Below are positions 8,026 through 16,391 of a DNA stretch of 64,000 nt, piece by piece. Under the pieces are notes generated by a model. It worked only from the letters and a program-made list of their open reading frames with translations, searched no databases and had not been told where the DNA came from. The stretch covers positions 1-64,000 of the forward strand of contig JAHDSF010000028.1 in NCBI GenBank assembly GCA_018432935.1. Reading direction: 5' to 3'. The position numbers were made by a program, and so were the translations under genes. This DNA comes from Rhodospirillales bacterium. Its GTDB lineage: Bacteria; Pseudomonadota; Alphaproteobacteria; Rhodospirillales; Shumkoniaceae. Position 1 is the first letter of the stretch; every line of letters starts with the position of its first letter.

Positions 8026-8904
8026 TCAGTGCGGAGAATCGGGCTCGAGCTCCTCACGCGTCAGCGGTTTGGCGTAGCCGCCGAGCGGCACGACGCGGGG
8101 GACCGGCCTCTTGAGGGCCTCGACGAAGGCGGCGATGCGGCGATCGCCGGGCGGCACGAAATCGTCGCATTCGACGAGATAGAGCTGGTGCGGCAGGGAG
8201 GTGTCCCCGCTCGCCTGGATCATGGTCGGCGCAAGCCCCGCCGCCACAAGCGCGGCCTGGATGGTCGCGACCGGCACCGGTTCGGCGACCTCGAAGGCGA
8301 ACAGAGAACGGTCGCGGCCCGTCGGCTCCTGGGCGATCGGGCAGACGACAAAGGCGTCGATCTCGCCGCCGCGGGCGTTGCCGCGCCCGGCGAACGGCAA
8401 CCGCGCGATCACCCGCGGCAGCTCGCCGCCGCTGCCCGCGATCAGGGGCCACCACGGCTTCGGCTCGCCGGTATGCGGCACGGGCAGAACGCCGACCGTG
8501 GAATCGCCGCGTGCCACCGCGTTCACCACCTGCTGCGCCGAAGTGTGGCGGCGCATCGGCAGCGACAGGGAGAAGTGGTCGCGAGCCAGGTCCCAGTAGG
8601 CATCGGCATTGTGCTCGGCGTAGACCGAGACCGAGAACGGCCCCTCGATCGCCAGCGTCGCCACGATCATCTCGCGCCAGATGCGGATCAGGTCGCGGCG
8701 GGGAAATGCACCTTGGTGGCGAGCCACCAGGCGGTAGGCGATCTCGGCCTCGCGGGCGGCGCGCACCTTGACCTTCTGGTCGCGCTTGACCTCGCGGACG
8801 CGCTCGATCACCTCGGTGCGACGGACGATGAGCGCATGGATCTGCTCGTCGATCTCGTCGATCTCGTGGCGCAGGGAGCGCAAGGCCTCGTCCAAGTCGG
8901 GCAT
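8026..8904 (-). CDS. AroQ chorismate mutase with shortened P-protein-like tail
   Basis: The 292-residue protein opens with an AroQ chorismate mutase domain (about residues 5-90), with Arg12, Arg29 and Lys40 in the positions used by the E. coli P-protein. The following 200 residues still resemble prephenate dehydratase and ACT domains: a GDSTVGVLPVP stretch like the dehydratase GEADYGVVPIEN, a RDRSLFAF stretch like KTSLLF, and a terminal VPLGGYAKPL like the ACT ending LGSYP. The dehydratase TRF motif is missing and the region is shortened. It probably makes prephenate only. It is first in a leftward run with hisC and tyrA. Confidence 0.85.
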   Translation of the reverse strand: MPDLDEALRSLRHEIDEIDEQIHALIVRRTEVIERVREVKRDQKVKVRAAREAEIAYRLVARHQGAFPRRDLIRIWREMIVATLAIEGPFSVSVYAEHNADAYWDLARDHFSLSLPMRRHTSAQQVVNAVARGDSTVGVLPVPHTGEPKPWWPLIAGSGGELPRVIARLPFAGRGNARGGEIDAFVVCPIAQEPTGRDRSLFAFEVAEPVPVATIQAALVAAGLAPTMIQASGDTSLPHQLYLVECDDFVPPGDRRIAAFVEALKRPVPRVVPLGGYAKPLTREELEPDSPH

Positions 8905-9004
8905 CGTGGTTCCTGGTTTTCCGGTCCGGCTGGCAGCTTCTCCGCGAAGCCGCCTAGTGATAGCGGCGCGGGCGGGCAAAGGCAAAGGAAACGTGGGAAA
9001 CGAG

Positions 9005-9220
9005 ATGCGTGTGTATTTCGCTTTTCTAAACTCGATGATATTATTATCATCTCACGCCAGACACAGGAGACGCCGTTGCCCAGAATCCCCGGATACCGCG
9101 AGCGACACGATTAGCGGTCAATTGAGAAAGCTCGAACCTGCGGAACTCCGTAAAGCGGCCGAATCGGCTTTCTCCGAGACGCTGAAACAGGGCAAGATCA
9201 ATGTGACCGGCAATGAGTAG
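9005..9220 (+). CDS. Possible small protein (unknown)
   Basis: A 71-residue frame sits in the 416-base gap between the chorismate mutase and glyA genes. Its second half (LRKLEPAELRKAAESAF) looks helical and protein-like, while the first half is arginine-rich and less convincing. The ribosome site is weak. The region is lower in GC than the genes around it. It may be a real small gene, the tail of a decayed gene, or chance. Confidence 0.28.
   Translation: MRVYFAFLNSMILLSSHARHRRRRCPESPDTASDTISGQLRKLEPAELRKAAESAFSETLKQGKINVTGNE
9034..9051. promoter_or_regulatory. AT-rich inverted repeat, possible operator
   Basis: GATGATA (9034-9040) and TATCATC (9045-9051) form a perfect 7-bp inverted repeat with a four-base TTAT centre, in a locally AT-rich patch within a GC-rich chromosome. 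The half-site GATGATATT recurs as a direct copy near 9247. It lies upstream of the leftward chorismate mutase-hisC-tyrA run and could bind a regulator. Confidence 0.35.
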
Positions 9221-9320
9221 GGCAGCTCTTGCCCATGCAATCAAAGATGATATTCTTCTCAAAATCCTCTCCCGATGCGGGACACCCGCCCTCGGCGAGA
9301 ATGGTTGACGGCGGGGGCCG

Positions 9321-10583
9321 TCAGCCGATGCCCGGGACCGGGAACCGGGTGCAGATCTCGCCGCAGGCGCTCTTCAGGCGCGTGAGCACCGCCTCGTCGG
9401 CCGGATGGCGCAGGGCCTCGGCGATCAGGCCGGCGAGCTCGCGCATCTCGGCCTCCCTCATGCCGCGGGTGGTCGCGGCCGGGGTGCCGAGACGGATGCC
9501 GCTGGGCTTGAGCGGGGGCCGGGGATCGTCGGGGACGATCTGCTTGTTGGTGGTGATGCCGATCGCGTCGAGCACCCGCTCGGCCTCGGCGCCGTCGAGG
9601 CCGAAGCTGGCCACCGTATCGATCACCATCATGTGGTTGTCGGTGCCGCCGGTGATGAGCTGTATGCCGTCGGCCAGCAGGGCCTCGGCCAGCGCCTTGG
9701 CGTTGGCGATCACCTGGCCGGCATAGGCCCGGAACGGGGGCGTCGCCGCGATCCGCAGCGTCACCGCCACCCCGGCGACGACGTTCATGTGAGGGCCGCC
9801 CTGCAGACCCGGGAACACCGAGCTGTCGATCTTCTTCGCGTGCTCGGCCTTGCACAGGATCATGCCGCCGCGCGGCCCCCGCAACGACTTGTGGGTGGTG
9901 GTGGTCATGAAGTCGAAGCCGGCGTCCATCGGGTTGTTCAGCACGCCACCGGCGATCAGGCCGCCGATGTGGCTGACGTCGGCCATGGTCAGCGCCCCCA
10001 CCTCGTCGGCGATCGCCTTGAAGGCCACGTAGTCGAGATCGCGCGGATACGAGCTGAAGCCGCACAGCACCATCCGCGGCCGGGCGGCGAGCGCGGTGGC
10101 GCGCAGGGCGTCGAAGTCGATGGCGCCGGCCCGCGCCGGGTCGGTCTTGTAGCGCACGAAGTTGAACAGCCGGCCCATGTGCGAGGCCGGCGCGCCGTGG
10201 GTCAGGTGGCCGCCGTGCGACAGTTCCATCCCCAGCACGGTGTCGCCCGGCTTGAGAAAGCCGAGATAGACCGCCTGGTTCATCGGCGAGCCGGAGAGCG
10301 GCTGCACGTTGGCGTGTCCGGCCCGGAACACGGCGCAGGCGCGGGCCCGCGCCAGCTCTTCCACCGCATCGGTGAAGTCCTGGCCACCGTAGTAGCGGCG
10401 GCCCGGGTAGCCCTCGGAGTACTTGTTGGTGAATACCGAGCCCAGCAGCGCCAGCACCTCGGGATAGGTGTAGTTTTCGGACGGGATCATCTCGACGCCG
10501 CCCTTCTGGCGGCGCTCCTCGCCGGCCAGCGCGGCGGCGACGTCGGGATCGGTCGTCTTCAGAAGGTCGCGGAAGTCCTGCAT
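9321..10583 (-). CDS. glyA: Serine hydroxymethyltransferase
   Basis: The 420-residue enzyme interconverts serine and glycine, charging tetrahydrofolate with a one-carbon unit. Family motifs are clear: SENYTYPEV, NKYSEGYPGRRYYGG (residues 53-67), SHGGHLTHG, the PLP-stacking region ADVSHIGGL with Asp202, and TTTTHKSLRGPRGG with Lys232 as the PLP lysine. Compared with the common proteobacterial GlyA it is divergent around residues 100-190. The ATG at 10583 gives the normal family N-terminus; longer starts add unrelated sequence. It is divergent from metX. Confidence 0.93.
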   Translation of the reverse strand: MQDFRDLLKTTDPDVAAALAGEERRQKGGVEMIPSENYTYPEVLALLGSVFTNKYSEGYPGRRYYGGQDFTDAVEELARARACAVFRAGHANVQPLSGSPMNQAVYLGFLKPGDTVLGMELSHGGHLTHGAPASHMGRLFNFVRYKTDPARAGAIDFDALRATALAARPRMVLCGFSSYPRDLDYVAFKAIADEVGALTMADVSHIGGLIAGGVLNNPMDAGFDFMTTTTHKSLRGPRGGMILCKAEHAKKIDSSVFPGLQGGPHMNVVAGVAVTLRIAATPPFRAYAGQVIANAKALAEALLADGIQLITGGTDNHMMVIDTVASFGLDGAEAERVLDAIGITTNKQIVPDDPRPPLKPSGIRLGTPAATTRGMREAEMRELAGLIAEALRHPADEAVLTRLKSACGEICTRFPVPGIG

Positions 10584-10795
10584 GGTCGTGGCTCCTTCAG
10601 ACACGGATTCGCCCCGGGCATCAGAAACGCTTGCCCAGGCGAACGGCTGAAGGTCCGTCGCGCGCTTCCCCGTGGTCGATTCCACGCGTTCTCGCCAGTC
10701 GCGCGCAACGTCGATGACCTGGAGGGTCACCGCCCAGGCTACTGCGCCCGGCCGGTGCTGGCAATAACCCAGTTGCAGCATTGCCAATTCGGCAG

Positions 10796-10824
10796 TTGAC
10801 ACCCGGCCCCCGCACCCCTAGCAC
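10796..10824 (+). promoter_or_regulatory. Candidate metX promoter (leaderless)
   Basis: A consensus -35 TTGACA at 10796-10801 is followed after 17 bases by TAGCAC at 10819-10824. Transcription would then start at or within a base or two of the metX ATG at 10831, and no Shine-Dalgarno sequence precedes that ATG. This suggests a leaderless metX mRNA. Upstream, TGGCAAT (10759-10765) and ATTGCCA (10780-10786) form an inverted repeat that might be an operator. Confidence 0.4.
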
Positions 10825-10830
10825 GTTCCC

Positions 10831-12011
<1,181 letters not shown>

Positions 12012-12015
<4 letters not shown>

Positions 12016-12647
12016 AGGACGGCCCGATGATCGCAGACACCCTGCGCAAGGCGATCCGCGTCGACCTCCAGCTGATCGCGGACATGATCGAGCCCCGCTC
12101 GCGGGTGCTCGACGTCGGCTGCGGCGACGGCGCCCTGCTCGAATACCTGACCACCTTCAAGCAGGTGGACGGCCGCGGCATCGAGCTGTCGAGCGAGGGG
12201 GTCAACGCCTGCGTCAGCGCCGGCTTGTCGGTGATCCAGGGCAACGCCGATACCGATCTCGTCGACTACCCGGAGCACGCCTTCGACTACGTGATCCTCA
12301 GCCAGACGCTGCAGGCGATGCGGGCACCCCGCATGGCGCTGGAGCAGCTGCTGCGAATCGGCCGGCGCGCCATCGTCTCGTTCCCCAACTTCGCCCACTG
12401 GCGCGTCCGATACTACCTGCTCATGCGCGGCCGCATGCCGATGAGCGGAGCCCTGCCGTACTCGTGGTACGACACCCCGAACATCCACCTGTGCACCATC
12501 CGCGACTTCCTCGAGCTCTGCCGCGAGCTGGGCATCACCATCGAACGCAGCCTCGCCCTTGACCACGCGAGCGTGCCGCGCGCCATCAGCGGCGTCGTCT
12601 CCGCCAACCTGTTCGGCGAGCAGGCGGTGTTCCTGCTGAGGAAGTGA
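12012..12647 (+). CDS. metW: Methionine biosynthesis protein MetW
   Basis: The 211-residue protein is a MetW-type class I methyltransferase-fold protein. The SAM-binding-like motif VLDVGCGDG lies near residue 35, and the family-typical [11 protein letters not shown] and [14 protein letters not shown] follow. MetW is found beside metX and supports homoserine acyltransferase activity in several bacteria; its own chemistry is not settled. It overlaps metX by four bases and is therefore translationally coupled. Confidence 0.92.
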
Positions 12648-12661
12648 CGCGCCGGCGAAAG

Positions 12662-12685
12662 GCCGGCCGGGATGGATCGGCCGGC
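12662..12685. terminator. Hairpin between convergent metW and DUF1178 genes
   Basis: GCCGGCCG (12662-12669) and CGGCCGGC (12678-12685) form an 8-bp GC stem with an eight-base loop in the 37-base gap between two convergent stop codons. There is no T-tract, so intrinsic termination is likely weak; the position argues for a two-way transcript end. Confidence 0.4.
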
Positions 12686-13140
12686 TAGCTTTTCTTCGGC
12701 CGCGGCAGCCAGGCGAGGCGCTGGAACTCGATCCCCTCGTCCTTGAGGGCCTTCGCCTGCTCGTCGGAGGCCTCGCCGTAGATGCCGCGCGGGTCGACCT
12801 CGCCGTAATGGATCCTGCGCGCCTCCTCGGAGAAGCGTTCGCCGACGTAGTCGCAGTTCTTCTCGACGTGGTCGCGCAGCTCGGCCATCGTCTTGTGGAT
12901 CTGTTCCAGCAGCTCCTGGCCGCGCGCCTCGGCCGCGTCCTGGGCAGCAGGACGCTCGGCCGGCGCGGCGGACGCGCGGGTGACGACGTGGGGGGCCATC
13001 GGCGCCTTCACGACCTCGCGGTTGCCGCACAGCGGGCATTCGACCTCGTGCGCCGCGCTCTGCGCGTCGAAGCTGGCCATGTCCTTGAACCACGCCTCGA
13101 AGACATGGCCCGACGCGCATTTGAGATCATACAGGATCAT
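12685..13140 (-). CDS. DUF1178 family protein
   Basis: The 151-residue protein matches DUF1178. It starts MILYDLKC and has a zinc-ribbon-like arrangement of Cys8 with Cys35 and Cys38 (CPLCG), an alanine/proline-rich linker, and the conserved second half with NCDYVGERFSEEARRIHYGE and GIYGEAS. The family is widespread in alpha- and betaproteobacteria and has no established function. The ATG at 13140 is preferred because the family begins exactly there. It is divergent from the methyltransferase at 13209. Confidence 0.88.
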   Translation of the reverse strand: MILYDLKCASGHVFEAWFKDMASFDAQSAAHEVECPLCGNREVVKAPMAPHVVTRASAAPAERPAAQDAAEARGQELLEQIHKTMAELRDHVEKNCDYVGERFSEEARRIHYGEVDPRGIYGEASDEQAKALKDEGIEFQRLAWLPRPKKS

Positions 13141-13208
13141 GGCACACTCGCACCCCCCGCCCGCCAGACTAGCGGCGGGCGCCGGCTTTGCCAACTTCGA
13201 GGACGGCG

Positions 13209-13793
13209 ATGACCGATACCCCGACGCATCTCAGGATCACCGACCCTTCTCCCTGGTTCGTGCGCTTCGCCGGCCTGGTGGAGCCAGGGGGCGAGGTGCT
13301 CGACGTCGCCAGCGGCGGCGGCCGGCACGGGCGGCTGTTCCTGGACCGCGGCCACCGCGTCGTGTTCGTCGACCGCGACGTCGGCGCTCTCGCCGACCTC
13401 GCCGTCCACCGGTACGCCGACATCGTCGAGGCCGATCTCGAGCGGGGCGCGCCGCCGTTCGCCGGCCGGACGTTCGCCGCCGTGGTCGTCTCCAACTACC
13501 TGCATCGGCCGCTGTTCCCGTTCCTGCTCGACGCCCTGCAGCCGGGCGGCGTCCTCCTGTACGAGACCTTCGCCCGCGGCAACGAGGCGTTCTGCCGGCC
13601 CCGGCACCCCGACCACCTGCTGCGGGCCGGCGAACTGCTGGCGGCGGTGCGGGAAAGGCTGCAGGTGGTCGCCTACGAGCACGGCCGCGTCGCCCGCAAC
13701 CCGATTCCCGGCGTGGTGCAGCGGATCTGCGCCGTCAACGACCTGGGCCCGCGTGGCGACGGCGAGCCGCCGTTCCATCCTCTCGAGGCCTGA
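13209..13793 (+). CDS. Class I SAM-dependent methyltransferase
   Basis: The 194-residue protein has the Rossmann methyltransferase motif I (VLDVASGGG, residues 30-38), an acidic motif II loop (VFVDRDV), and a post-motif segment VVVSNYLHRPLFP. It resembles TehB/UbiE-like small methyltransferases of unknown substrate. The start at 13209 gives a compact protein beginning MTDTP. It is followed by the convergent glutaredoxin gene. Confidence 0.8.
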   Translation: MTDTPTHLRITDPSPWFVRFAGLVEPGGEVLDVASGGGRHGRLFLDRGHRVVFVDRDVGALADLAVHRYADIVEADLERGAPPFAGRTFAAVVVSNYLHRPLFPFLLDALQPGGVLLYETFARGNEAFCRPRHPDHLLRAGELLAAVRERLQVVAYEHGRVARNPIPGVVQRICAVNDLGPRGDGEPPFHPLEA

Positions 13794-13834
13794 TCGCGCT
13801 GCCGGACCATTGCCCGCCGTTGGCCGCTGCGAGA

Positions 13835-14092
13835 TCACGCCGCCAGCAGGGGATCGAGACCGCCCTTGCGGTCGAGCGCCATCAGGTCGTCGCAGCCGCC
13901 GATGTGGCGATCGCCGATGAAGATCTGCGGCACCGTTCTGCGGCCCCCGGAAAGGGTCGTCATCTCGGCGCGCCGATCGGGATCGGCGGCGACGTCGATC
14001 TCGGTGAAGGTGGCGCCCTTGCGGCTGAGCAGGCTTTTCGCCCGCACGCAGTAGGGGCAATACGGGGTGGTATAGATCACGATGGCAGGCAA
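13835..14092 (-). CDS. grxC: Glutaredoxin 3
   Basis: The 85-residue protein is a class 1 dithiol glutaredoxin. The active site CPYC is at residues 12-15, the cis-proline motif TVPQIFI near residue 53 and the glutathione-binding GGCDDL near residue 65. It reduces protein disulfides and glutathione mixed disulfides in the cytoplasm. Length is normal for GrxC. Confidence 0.93.
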   Translation of the reverse strand: MPAIVIYTTPYCPYCVRAKSLLSRKGATFTEIDVAADPDRRAEMTTLSGGRRTVPQIFIGDRHIGGCDDLMALDRKGGLDPLLAA

Positions 14093-14140
14093 GGAAGGGT
14101 CTCTCTGCTGATGAGGTCTCGCGGAGATATAGACCTGCCG

Positions 14141-14635
14141 TCAGGCCCGCGCAAACTCGCGGCGGCCCCCGCCGCGGGTGAATACGGGCGGGTGGACGAC
14201 GACGCTGAGAAGCTCGAGGTAGGGCTTGGCCTGGATCAGCAGGGATACCGTCTTGGCGAGGACGGTGCGGGGCTCGAACGCCCCGTCGACCTTGAAGTCC
14301 TCGAGCAGCAGGATGCTCTGCCCGGGGGTGATCCGAATCCGGCCGCCGAGCGCCTCGGCCGCGGCCTTGACGATGACCAGCGCGTTGGCGCGCTTGTCGG
14401 CGCTCTCGCAGGTATACGGCAGGTCTCCCAGGTTGGCATGGATCCGCACCCGCACGCCGCCACCGGCAGGCTCGGCCCTCACCGCGAACAGGAAGCCGCG
14501 GTACTCGAACGAAAAGTCGACGCGGCGATCGACCGACAGCCGCTCGACGTGGCCGTCACGGCTGAGGCGCAGCGGAACGTCGGGACCGTTCGCCTCGACC
14601 GCCCGCGCGATCTCTCGCGCCACATCGGAACTCAT
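14141..14635 (-). CDS. Hypothetical protein
   Basis: The frame gives 164 residues from the ATG at 14635; an ATG at 14671 would add 12 residues and neither has a strong ribosome site. The product is a mixed alpha/beta soluble protein with no signal peptide and no catalytic motif I can name. Segments such as FEYRGFLFAVRAE and KRANALVIVKAAAEALGG read like a folded conserved domain. It is divergent from psd, 159 bases away. Confidence 0.65.
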   Translation of the reverse strand: MSSDVAREIARAVEANGPDVPLRLSRDGHVERLSVDRRVDFSFEYRGFLFAVRAEPAGGGVRVRIHANLGDLPYTCESADKRANALVIVKAAAEALGGRIRITPGQSILLLEDFKVDGAFEPRTVLAKTVSLLIQAKPYLELLSVVVHPPVFTRGGGRREFARA

Positions 14636-14794
14636 GGCGGGCAATCTCGGCACCGGGTCCTCCGACGGCATACCTTGCGACGGCAAGGCACGTCATACAT
14701 ATCACGCAAGCCCCTGTCGCGGAAATCCTTAACGTAAGCGCTCTCCTCCGCTAGACTCCCGGGCGCCTTCGAACCACAGGAGGAAGGTTGCAGG

Positions 14795-15472
14795 ATGCGC
14801 TCGGTCCGCATCAATCGCGCGGGTTGGCCTTTCATCGCCCTGGCCGCCGTGATCGCGCTGGCGCTCGGCCAGGCGGCCGCGCCTCTCGGCTGGGCGGGCG
14901 CCCTGGTCACCGCATGGTGCGTCTATTTCTTCCGCGATCCCGATCGCGCCACGCCGACCCGTCCCGGCCTGGTGGTCAGCCCGGCCGACGGCCTGGTGCT
15001 GCCCGTCACCACCGCGACGCCCCCGGTCGAGCTTGAGATGGGCGATGTGCCGCTGACCCGGATCAGCATCTTCATGGACATCTTCGACGTCCACGTGAAC
15101 CGCATTCCCTGCGACGGCGTTCTCAAGGCCAGCCGCTACCGCCCCGGCAAGTTCTTCAACGCCTCGTTCGACAAGGCCAGCGTGGACAACGAGCGGCGCA
15201 GCTTCCGGCTCGAGGTGGCCGACGGGCGGGAGATCGCGTTCGTGCAGATTGCCGGCCTGGTCGCCCGCCGCATCCGCTGCGACGTCGCCGAGGGCCAGGC
15301 GGTCAAGGCGGGCGAGCGCTTCGGTCTGATCCGTTTCGGCAGCCGCCTCGACGTCTTCCTGCCTCCGGGGGTGTCACCGCTGGTGGTGGAAGGCCAGCGC
15401 ACGCTGGCCGGGGAAACCGTCATCGCCGACCTCAACAGCGCCGAGCCGCCGCGCGTCGGTGCCCGCCGCTAG
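14795..15472 (+). CDS. psd: Phosphatidylserine decarboxylase
   Basis: The 225-residue protein is the short, alphaproteobacterial form of phosphatidylserine decarboxylase, which makes phosphatidylethanolamine at the inner membrane. Self-cleavage at Gly182-Ser183 in [11 protein letters not shown] would create the pyruvoyl cofactor on Ser183. Asp65 (SPADG) and His100 (DVHVNR) complete the processing site. An N-terminal hydrophobic segment (residues 11-45) anchors it. A strong AGGAGGAAGG site lies ahead of the ATG. pssA follows 10 bases downstream. Confidence 0.95.
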   Translation: MRSVRINRAGWPFIALAAVIALALGQAAAPLGWAGALVTAWCVYFFRDPDRATPTRPGLVVSPADGLVLPVTTATPPVELEMGDVPLTRISIFMDIFDVHVNRIPCDGVLKASRYRPGKFFNASFDKASVDNERRSFRLEVADGREIAFVQIAGLVARRIRCDVAEGQAVKAGERFGLIRFGSRLDVFLPPGVSPLVVEGQRTLAGETVIADLNSAEPPRVGARR

Positions 15473-15482
15473 GAGCCTTCCC

Positions 15483-16340
15483 ATGCGCCGTCCGTTCATC
15501 CGCCGCCGCCGTCCGCTCAACGGCCTTTCGTTCAACAGGATGATCCCGAACATCCTGACCCTGTTGGGCCTGAGCGCGGGCCTGACGGGGATCCGGTTCG
15601 GCATGCAGGAGCGGTGGGAGGAGGCGGTGATGGCGATTGCCATCGCGGCGGTGCTGGACGGCCTCGACGGCCGCATCGCCCGCCTCCTCAACGGCACCAG
15701 CAAGTTCGGCGCCGAGCTCGACTCGCTGTCCGATTTCCTGGCTTTCGGCGTGGCGCCGGCGCTGGTTCACTACATGTGGGTGATGCAAGAGGCCGGCAGC
15801 ATCGGCTGGGTGCTGGTCTGCCTGTACGCCGTCTGCTGCGCGCTGCGGCTGGCCCGCTTCAACACCCTGCTCGACGACGGCGATCGCCCGGCGTGGGCCG
15901 GCAACTTCTTCGTCGGGGTGCCGGCGCCGGCGGCTGCCGGACTGGTGCTGCTGCCGGTGATCGTGTCGTTCGCCCAGAACGTGGTCGACGTCGCCAAGCC
16001 GGGGATCTCGGCCTTCTTCCTGGTGCTGGTGTCGGCCCTCATGGTGAGCCGCCTGCCCACCTTCTCGTTCAAGCGCATCCGCATCCCCAACCAGTGGATC
16101 CTGCCGACCATGCTGACCGCGGCCTTGCTGGCGGCGGCGTTCGTCAGCGCGACGTGGGAAACGATGGCGGTCGTGACGGCCCTCTATCTGTTCAGCATCC
16201 CTTTCAGCATCCGCGCCCACAGGCGCCTGATGAACAACCTGCTCGCCGAGCGCAACAAGGCGGCGGACGGCGAAACCGAGGTTGCCGACCTCAAGCCCCT
16301 GCCTGGCGAGGAACCGGAACGCCCCCTGCGACCGCACTGA
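15483..16340 (+). CDS. pssA: CDP-diacylglycerol-serine O-phosphatidyltransferase
   Basis: The 285-residue integral membrane enzyme makes phosphatidylserine from CDP-diacylglycerol and serine. The CDP-alcohol phosphotransferase motif DG-x2-AR-x8-G-x3-D-x3-D is complete (DGRIARLL through ELDSLSD, about residues 58-80). About eight membrane segments follow, ending in a charged cytoplasmic tail. It supplies the substrate of the adjacent psd product, and the two genes form an operon. Confidence 0.95.
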   Translation: MRRPFIRRRRPLNGLSFNRMIPNILTLLGLSAGLTGIRFGMQERWEEAVMAIAIAAVLDGLDGRIARLLNGTSKFGAELDSLSDFLAFGVAPALVHYMWVMQEAGSIGWVLVCLYAVCCALRLARFNTLLDDGDRPAWAGNFFVGVPAPAAAGLVLLPVIVSFAQNVVDVAKPGISAFFLVLVSALMVSRLPTFSFKRIRIPNQWILPTMLTAALLAAAFVSATWETMAVVTALYLFSIPFSIRAHRRLMNNLLAERNKAADGETEVADLKPLPGEEPERPLRPH

Positions 16341-16350
16341 AGGCAGGCGA

Positions 16351-16379
16351 AAAAAAACCGGGGCCGCAAGGCCCCGGTT
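16351..16379 (-). terminator. Rho-independent terminator of torA
   Basis: A perfect 10-bp stem, AACCGGGGCC (16356-16365) with GGCCCCGGTT (16370-16379), has a four-base loop. Read leftward it is followed by a run of seven or more T residues, the standard intrinsic terminator, 12 bases beyond the torA stop. Read rightward there is no T-run, so it serves pssA less well. Confidence 0.85.
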
Positions 16380-16391
16380 CTGCTTCGGCGA

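Noticed and set aside
9306..9323. TGACGGC-GGGG-GCCGTCA hairpin overlapping the glyA stop codon as terminator
   Set aside because: The stem is only 7 bp and no T-run follows in the leftward direction, so termination is not supported well enough to call.
10584..10830. Possible SAM-II or SAH riboswitch upstream of metX or glyA
   Set aside because: The glyA-metX gap was read for SAM-II-type conserved stretches and SAH-type GC-rich motifs. Neither conserved core was found, and the apparent metX transcript has no leader.
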